This document shows positions 48,101 to 54,100 of a stretch of DNA of 64,000 bases, piece after piece. Both the position numbers and the translations under genes were made by a program. The stretch covers positions 67,444,790 through 67,508,789 of the forward strand of contig CM062292.1 in the NCBI GenBank assembly GCA_031216915.1. The letters run 5' to 3'. The notes under the pieces are model-generated. The model ran no database searches and was not told where the DNA came from. It saw nothing but the letters and a program-made list of their open reading frames with translations. This stretch comes from Pictodentalium vernedei. Taxonomy: Eukaryota > Mollusca > Scaphopoda > Dentaliida > Dentaliidae. Position 1 is the stretch's first letter, and each line of letters opens with the position of its first letter.

Positions 48101-51100
48101 GTTATTTGCGTGCCAGACCAAGAAAATTAAAGGAAAGTGTGTGTGTTGGTGTTTATTGGTTGGAATGAGGGTGTATGTAAATGTGTGATGGAGGGTGTAT
48201 AGATATGAGTGCATGCGCATGTGACACTACATTCAGTTAGGAAGGGGTATAACTGGGCACATATTTTTTGCTGTTTTGGCCATAAAAAACACATGTTAAT
48301 TTCTTTGAGAATACATCACAAAAACACTAAAATGGTCTTTAATCAGTAAGGCTACGTAAAACAGATATATACCGGTACAGGCAAAGAGATCTTGATATAA
48401 AGGCATGTATTATTTATGTTTGGACTATATTTTTAACGAAATTCACAGAGTATCATGAAAGTAGGCTTAAAAAACTCAAGAAAAACTATTTGTTTCCAAG
48501 CCATATTTTAGTGTTGGTCAATCGCAGGTCAGAGGTTTTGGGGATCCCCTGGAGCTGAAACCAGGGTTCCCGCACATCCTTGAATTCCTTGAAAGTCCTT
48601 GAATCTCAAAACACCCTCCCAAGGACCTGGAAACTCCTTGAATATTGAAGGCCATCCTGGAAACTCCTGGAAATGGATTTGGATATGCATGGACAGTGTG
48701 CTATTTCAAAATACTGTACATCTGATGTCCATTCTTTTACCTTTTTACCTAGTAGCAGACGACACTTGTGAAAAAATTACTGTACATTTGAACATTTTCA
48801 TTTTTTCCAAAACATAGGTTGTGACCTCTCATTGGAACGAGCGTGATACGCTCGTCCCAATGAGAGTCATAACCTATGTTTCAGAAGCAAAAAATGAAAA
48901 TATAAAAAGATTGAACAGTGATTTTCATGGAAAGCTCTGGCCATTTTTTTCCGTTAGCTTAGGTAAAGGGTCGAGTTATATTTTCTGTCTCTTGGATGCA
49001 AGTGGAAAATGTTTTCCTGGGAAATCCTTGAATTTTGTCTGTTTTTCTCCTTGAAATTCCTTGAAAAAGCACTAAAAACCTCCTTGAAACTCCTGGAATT
49101 TTCATAGAGGTTTGGTGCAGGAACCCTATGAAACCGACTACCCACCCCCACCCCCTGATGTAACCAATTGGGAAAATCTCCCTATCCCAAATTTATGGTA
49201 TTTAGAATAGTTATGGTAGAAAAACTGACTAAGAGGCACACATGTTCAATATTAAATGGTCTTGATCCTTGCTCTCTCATCATGAGGTATTTCTGAAGAA
49301 AAACTGTGTGATGACATTATAATCTGGACAAGCATTCTCACAAATTTTTACTTGGAATACATGTACCTCCTGATTTCACTTACCAACAGAATTCTAGTTC
49401 ATGGGCCTCAGCATTAAATGTGCAGTCCATTGGCTAAAACGATGTATGTTTTATGGTTTTTCCTACAGCCTCAGAGAGTTATTATGGTTGAAACACCAGT
49501 ACAGGGGATACATTAAATATAACATCTTTGCCAAATAAGAACATCTCAAATTGACTATTCACTGTGAGTAATGAAAAAAGAATACTTTTGGTAATCCGTT
49601 AGATAAACACCTATATAGGACTGTATTTATTTATTGGGGTTTAACAACACTTTCAAGAGCCATGTTCACCTTGTGTCGGACAGTTTTATGGGTGGAGGAA
49701 ACAGGAGTACCCAGAGAGAACCACCAAGCAATGGCGAGCAACCGTCCGACTCCTCAACGTGCTAACTCCACACAAACAGGATTAGCATTGGTTGAAGACA
49801 AGTGCACCATCGACGTGCAGTACACCTTAGTACACAATGCCACCGTGCTCCAACATGGGCAATTGGAATTAAGTGTCTTGCCCAAAGACACAACGCGGTT
49901 GCCGCAGGTAGGATTCGAACCGCAGACCTCTTGGCTTACAGTCTGCGTCTCTACCTACTGAGCCACCCACTCCCATAAAGGTTACAATACAGTGTTTTCG
50001 TGCAAACAGTGCCTGTAGTGGTTTGCACCCAACCTTTAATGGAGGATAAAAGTTCCTGGAATTATCCGATTGGTGGAAAATGAACTGAGCTTGTATGTGT
50101 GAATAAAATTTTAAAGTGCATGTTTTGGAAAAGATATAAAATATTGGTGACTATTGTCTTCTGAAATGTGTGAGAGAAGATTAAAATTGGGTGGGAGTAG
50201 GTAAAAATATGTATATTTCATTCAGTGCAAAACTGGATGGGAGTACAGGAAGCTCCAAATTAAAAGGCAAAATTCACATGGCGACTAATATTTTTTTTCA
50301 GTATCTTTTTTTCATGAGATGATAAACTAAATGGATAGATGGTTGTTTTTGCCCAAATCAGCTTGATGAGATGGGGAGAGGAGGAAAGATTAGTTCTGTC
50401 GTCAGTGGAAAAAACACTGTATTGTAACCTATAGGACTATGGGTTTTGGACTACCTTAACATTTCACAATTATGCATACATGTTCATAGATATTGAAAAC
50501 AAGATTCAAAACCCTCTACAGAGTGTGCAATGGAAAATGAAGGGAAAATTATGATATCAATACATCGTTTAGTTTGTTTGTTTGAGGTTTGGATTCAGTC
50601 GTAAGTATGCCTACTGCCGAGCCTTGAACCATGCCATAGTGTCTTGGAATGGCTGTTTGTCTGACATTGGACTAATGATTTGTGGACTGACAGCATGTGT
50701 GCTATTAATAGATACTACCTAAAAATTACTTAATATTCAGAGTCAATGAGACATCGTGGCAGTCGCCTTTCAACCAACCACTCAGCAAAGTCTGGAGTAA
50801 GTGGAGACATGGTCTATTGATAAGAGTTGGGGGGGGGGGGGGGGAGTGGAGGATCCAAGATTTAAGGTATGGGGTGCCACACTTTTGATCTTGGGCATGA
50901 TGCAAAGTACCATCCTCATCACGTAACAGCAATTTTTTTGTCGGCACAAAAGGGATGTCACTTTCTCATCGACGGGATCCTCCCAGGGGAACATTTTGGA
51001 AGATGGGTTGTCAATGTAGTGCTCTGATGGTTTTTATGCCCCCCGACACTCTCGTGGACATTAAGTTTTCACCATGTCCGTCCGTCTGTTGCCTGTCTGT

Positions 51101-54100
51101 CTGTCATTTGTCCGTTAACTGTTTGGTTTCCATCCAATAACTTCAGAACCACTTATTTGATCAAATCATCTTTTTTAGGGGTTACTTGCGGATGACTAGA
51201 CAAATTAAGACAATGCATCCTTTCAATTTTGGTCCAGCTATCCAATTCAATATGGCCCCCATGGCATTAAGACACTGTCAGGAGCATATGCCACACTTCA
51301 CGTTGCTCTTGTTTTACACAGGCAACACCAAAATATTCCCAGTTTTAAACTCATTCCAGCTTTGAAGGAGAGAAGCCAATTTGTAGTGGTCCTTACAACA
51401 GGAGACCTGCTTAGAAGCTCTAGCTTTGTGCATGGGGTACAGTATTATCTGCGATAGCATATTTAATATTTATTTAATTATTTTTTTATTTTGTTAAAAT
51501 TTATATATTTATTTATCTGCGATAACATATTTATTTTTATTTTCAGGTTAACTCAGTTGTTTACATCTTGCTATCCACTTTTGAGGATCTCCATCCCAGG
51601 TGTTGGTTACCATGACCTATTTCACCAAAGGGCAGAATTTGTTTACAACAGTAAGCAAGCACTTTTCCACACCCTGGGGTCCTCACGAGGGACTATTCTT
51701 AAATACATGTGCAGCTGAATCAACGTTTAACAAATTTCAAGTACATGGAAGTGCAACGACATGCTTCAGAATTACCAGTGGAAATAAAAAATGTACATGC
51801 CACAGAGAACCTTGCAGTTGACACTACATGTCTGTAGTACATCATCTAAACTGGGCCTAAATATCCAACAGCAAAGCTCATACATTAGATTAGTTGAGAA
51901 GGCCTGGCATTTTCAGGAGAGCGATTTATTCACGCGTCTACTGCTCGCCTTAAAAAAATTAAGGAAGACGGAAACTAGCCCTCCTGGCCTTAGAAAATAA
52001 TGATTACCATAACCACCTATGCCTAAAACCCACATCTTTTAAGATCTCTGCTACATGTATGTTAGTGGTCTCTGTAAGACGGCCACACTGCCCTCCCACA
52101 TCTCTGGGCCTTGCTCTCCCCCCCACCCCCCACCCCCCCCCCCCCCCCCCCCCCCCCCCATTTATATTAAAGGTTACTGAAACTATGAAACTTTTACAAT
52201 TTACAATTGTATTTTCCAGAATTGTATTTTCTATTTATGGAAATAACTGACAGAAATGGCTCGTTAGATGTGAAGACATGATTTCTGCAGACAATTATTA
52301 ATTCAATCAAAGGCACCGCGAAATAGGCCGCCTCAAACACCTGTAATGGATTTGGTAACAGCAGTTGAAAAATAATATACAACAAAAATTATAAATTACT
52401 CTGTTATAATTCGTCTGCTCATAACAGACGTTTAAGTCTGTTTTTGTTGGCTTTAAGTCATTTCCATGTTCAAATTGAATCAATGTATCATATTGGTTCA
52501 TGCCTTAGTGCATTGTGCTGTTGTTTCATTCGTCGAGGTGAAAGCGAGGGATCAATCAGATTCCAGTATTCAAAATCTTTCCCCGCGAAATTATCCTATA
52601 TTAGAGCGGTCTCACTCATAATTCGTCGTCCACTTTATGTTTGGCAATAAAGCTTTGAACTTGCTGGCCAAACGTAAACCATAAACTAGGTTAGTTATGG
52701 GGACACTTTATGACCTGTAAAAATGTTAACCGTAATGAGTACCGTCATTTTGGGACCTGTTCAACTTGGCCCTAGTGAGAATCACCGTTTCTGACAGTGA
52801 TTCTCTCCAGGTCCGGGTTCAGTGGGAAGCATCCACATTTACTGAACATATGTTGGTTGGAATTTTAACCCTCTTTTGGGTGGAAGTGTAGTGGACCCGT
52901 GGTTTTTGATCCGTCATTCATATTCATGTCCATTTCATATCATACTATTTTTGGCTTCTTAATAAACCATGTATAAACTGTTTTCCTATTTTATTGTGTA
53001 TTCATCCAGACCACAACACATAACTTAATGATTATTCTACCCCAGGAGTTTAGTTATATTTTATCCATCGTTTGCTAGTTGACCCAGATCCTTACGAATC
53101 TGAAGAACAACAGGGAGATTTCGGCCAGGGTTCTAGCTCCTGGGGAGTCGTTCACCCCACCCCTGTTACACACCAATCTTCGCAGATAGAAGGGGGCAAC
53201 AAAGCACAATTCCTCCTGGAAGGTAATTCATTTTGTGATAGGATAACTGAAAAAAAAGAAATAATTCTGTAAAAAAACGAACCTCTACAGTCGAAATTAG
53301 GAGAGATGTTGGTGAAAACATTGGAGTAAGTAATTAACAAAAGTGATTCAAATATCACGACTTCCTTCAATAAATGTTAACAAAATCACAAGAAATATGA
53401 TTTGTGTTGTGTTTCTTTTATTTCACTGGCATTTGAAGCGGAAATATAAAGATGTTTTTGGATTCTTTGAGGGATGTCTATCAAAATAAACACAACAGTT
53501 GTACATTATCTCTGAAAACCATGGTAAGAGCTTAATGACTCCTAAAAAAAATGAAGAACTGTTGATTTTTGTTAAAATGTAGCCTTTCATATTAAATTGT
53601 GCATCTTGACAAAGCCCCCCAAATCTGACTGTACAAGGCAGATCCCACCAGTGGTGGGGCCATGGCTTTGTCTGAAATCCTGGGGGGGTGGGGGTCCTAG
53701 TTAAGAGTGGGGAGGAGGTGGATTCTGACAATATGGGGGGGGGGGCTATAGTTATATTAAGGAAAGGAAATCAAAACAATTATTTTCCAATTTGGAGGTG
53801 GGAGGAGCTGGAGGAATGGAGGGGGGGGGGGGGGGGGTTATGGTGCTGAGCCACTAACTTGATTTTCTGTGTTTGACAGGTCAAATATTTGGCCAGTGTA
53901 TATCTCCTTATCATGGTGGTCCATTAACTGAAACTGAATTTATGCTTCTCCCTGAATTCAACGCATTCCCGTAGTTTTCACTTTCTAATTGCTTGTGTGG
54001 GTAAACTTGCGCAACTGGAAATATTTCACTCTTGTAAGTATGTCTCACAGACTACTGTTGTGTCATGCACACACAAGCTTCACTCATGGTCATATACAAA

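Noticed and set aside
52770..52805. Small stem-loop GAGAATCAC...GTGATTCTC
   Set aside because: A nine-base stem is not enough evidence for an RNA element.
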